DNA from: Deltaproteobacteria bacterium
GTDB taxonomy: Bacteria; Desulfobacterota; Desulfarculia; Adiutricales; Adiutricaceae
Length of the DNA: 7,413 nucleotides
Direction of reading: 5' to 3'
Assembly (NCBI GenBank): GCA_031278835.1
Contig: JAITJP010000399.1
Span: 1 to 7,413 of the forward strand
Shown: positions 7,000 through 7,413 of the stretch, in pieces
How positions within the stretch are numbered: position 1 is the first letter of the stretch
Layout of the letters: every line of letters starts with the position of its first letter
Translations under genes and position numbers: made by a program
The notes under the pieces: model-generated
What the model saw: the letters and a program-made list of their open reading frames with translations, nothing else
Told to the model about the DNA's origin: nothing
The model's database searches: none

Positions 7000-7413
7000 G
7001 CCCCCCAAGCCCAATTCACCCAATCGTTCCAATTGGGCCAGTCAGGCTTTAGACGATCCCCAAGAAAACGATTCCGCTTTTAGCCAAAGCCTCTCGGCCT
7101 CGGCGTCAAACCAACCTGGGGGCCAGGACGATTCCGACGATTTTCCCGATGGCGACCAAAACGGTGACACTGATGACGACGGCAATCAGGATCACCATTA
7201 CCCCGACGATTCAAGCGATTTTGACGACCATGATTTCCATGACCACCAGGATGAACTTTACCCCGATGATTCCAGCGCTTTAAAGCAGCCCGATCAAAAG
7301 AGCGATTATTTTAGCGATTTATCGGATGATGATTTTAAAGACGACAAAGCCAGCCCTTCCGCCCATGATTCCAGCGCTTTAAAGCAGCCCGATCAAAAGA
7401 GCGATTATTTTAG
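6983..7413 (+). CDS. Partial CDS, probable JetB with a long acidic repeat-rich N-terminal extension
   Basis: An open frame of 143 codons runs off the window end. It starts at an ATG with a strong ribosome binding site and overlaps jetA by 17 bases. Position and coupling suggest jetB (DUF4194, MukE-like), the usual gene after jetA. No DUF4194 domain is visible because only the N-terminal part is present. What is seen is low-complexity: a basic, Pro/Asn-containing start, then from residue 49 an Asp-rich region in which 32 of 95 residues are Asp, with many Ser, Gln, His and Phe. YPDDSS occurs at 73-78 and 93-98. A 16-residue block of the form DSSALKQPDQKSDYF recurs at 33-residue spacing. There is no signal peptide or membrane segment. 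The region is predicted by eye to be disordered. It could instead be an independent acidic protein inserted in the operon. Confidence 0.75.
   Translation, partial: MSYCFKPPKPNSPNRSNWASQALDDPQENDSAFSQSLSASASNQPGGQDDSDDFPDGDQNGDTDDDGNQDHHYPDDSSDFDDHDFHDHQDELYPDDSSALKQPDQKSDYFSDLSDDDFKDDKASPSAHDSSALKQPDQKSDYF
7266..7413 (+). repeat. In-frame direct repeat, 49 identical bases at 99-base spacing
   Basis: The 49 bases at 7266-7314 recur without a mismatch at 7365-7413, with a period of 99 bases (33 codons), inside the acidic reading frame. A looser 60-base repeat (TACCCCGAYGATTCMAGCG at 7199 and 7259) precedes it. Identity at the DNA level, including synonymous positions, suggests recent duplication. 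The window ends exactly with the second copy, so the array may continue. Confidence 0.9.

Noticed and set aside
7199..7413. CRISPR-like array at the window end
   Set aside because: The repeats are in frame within an open reading frame, have different periods (60 and 99 bases), and lack uniform spacers.

Overview
The window carries four protein-coding genes, all on the + strand: a chelatase-type AAA+/VWA ATPase, a HelD/UvrD-like superfamily 1 helicase relative with broken catalytic motifs, a JetA-type (DUF3375) subunit of a Wadjet/MksBEF-like SMC system, and the 5' part of a further gene that is probably jetB. The organism cannot be named from this sequence. The coding regions share one style (GCC-rich alanine, TTG/CTT/TTA leucines, very frequent GGCC) with AT-rich gaps. 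The fused BchI-BchD ATPase with a four-cysteine insert is of a type I associate with strict anaerobes such as Desulfobacterota and some Firmicutes. A sulfate-reducer-like anaerobe is therefore a low-confidence guess.

Layout. Bases 1-147 are an AT-rich leader with a short inverted repeat. Bases 148-2241 encode the chelatase-like ATPase, which ends in a strong intrinsic terminator (2284-2332), so it is a separate transcription unit. Bases 2333-2698 are non-coding and hold candidate regulatory structures but no recognisable RNA gene. Bases 2711-5431 encode the pseudo-helicase, starting behind a clear GGAG ribosome binding site. An 89-base gap with a GC-rich hairpin but no T-tract follows. Bases 5521-6999 encode JetA. 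The last gene starts at 6983 inside jetA, behind a strong GGAG site, and runs off the window end.

How they may work together. JetA (a kleisin-like subunit), JetB, JetC (SMC) and JetD (a toprim/topoisomerase VI-like nuclease) form Wadjet, which extrudes plasmid DNA and cleaves it. Only JetA and the start of the probable JetB lie here. The pseudo-helicase is upstream in the same orientation with no terminator between, so it may be an accessory protein of the system. It keeps Walker A and motifs IV-VI, but its DEAQD box reads DGACD and its motif III has lost the GD...Q signature. It also has an N-terminal segment resembling the C-terminal domain of GreA/GreB. The probable JetB begins with at least 143 residues of Asp-rich, repeat-containing, disordered sequence, which is unusual for a MukE-like subunit. 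These two proteins are the most interesting content.
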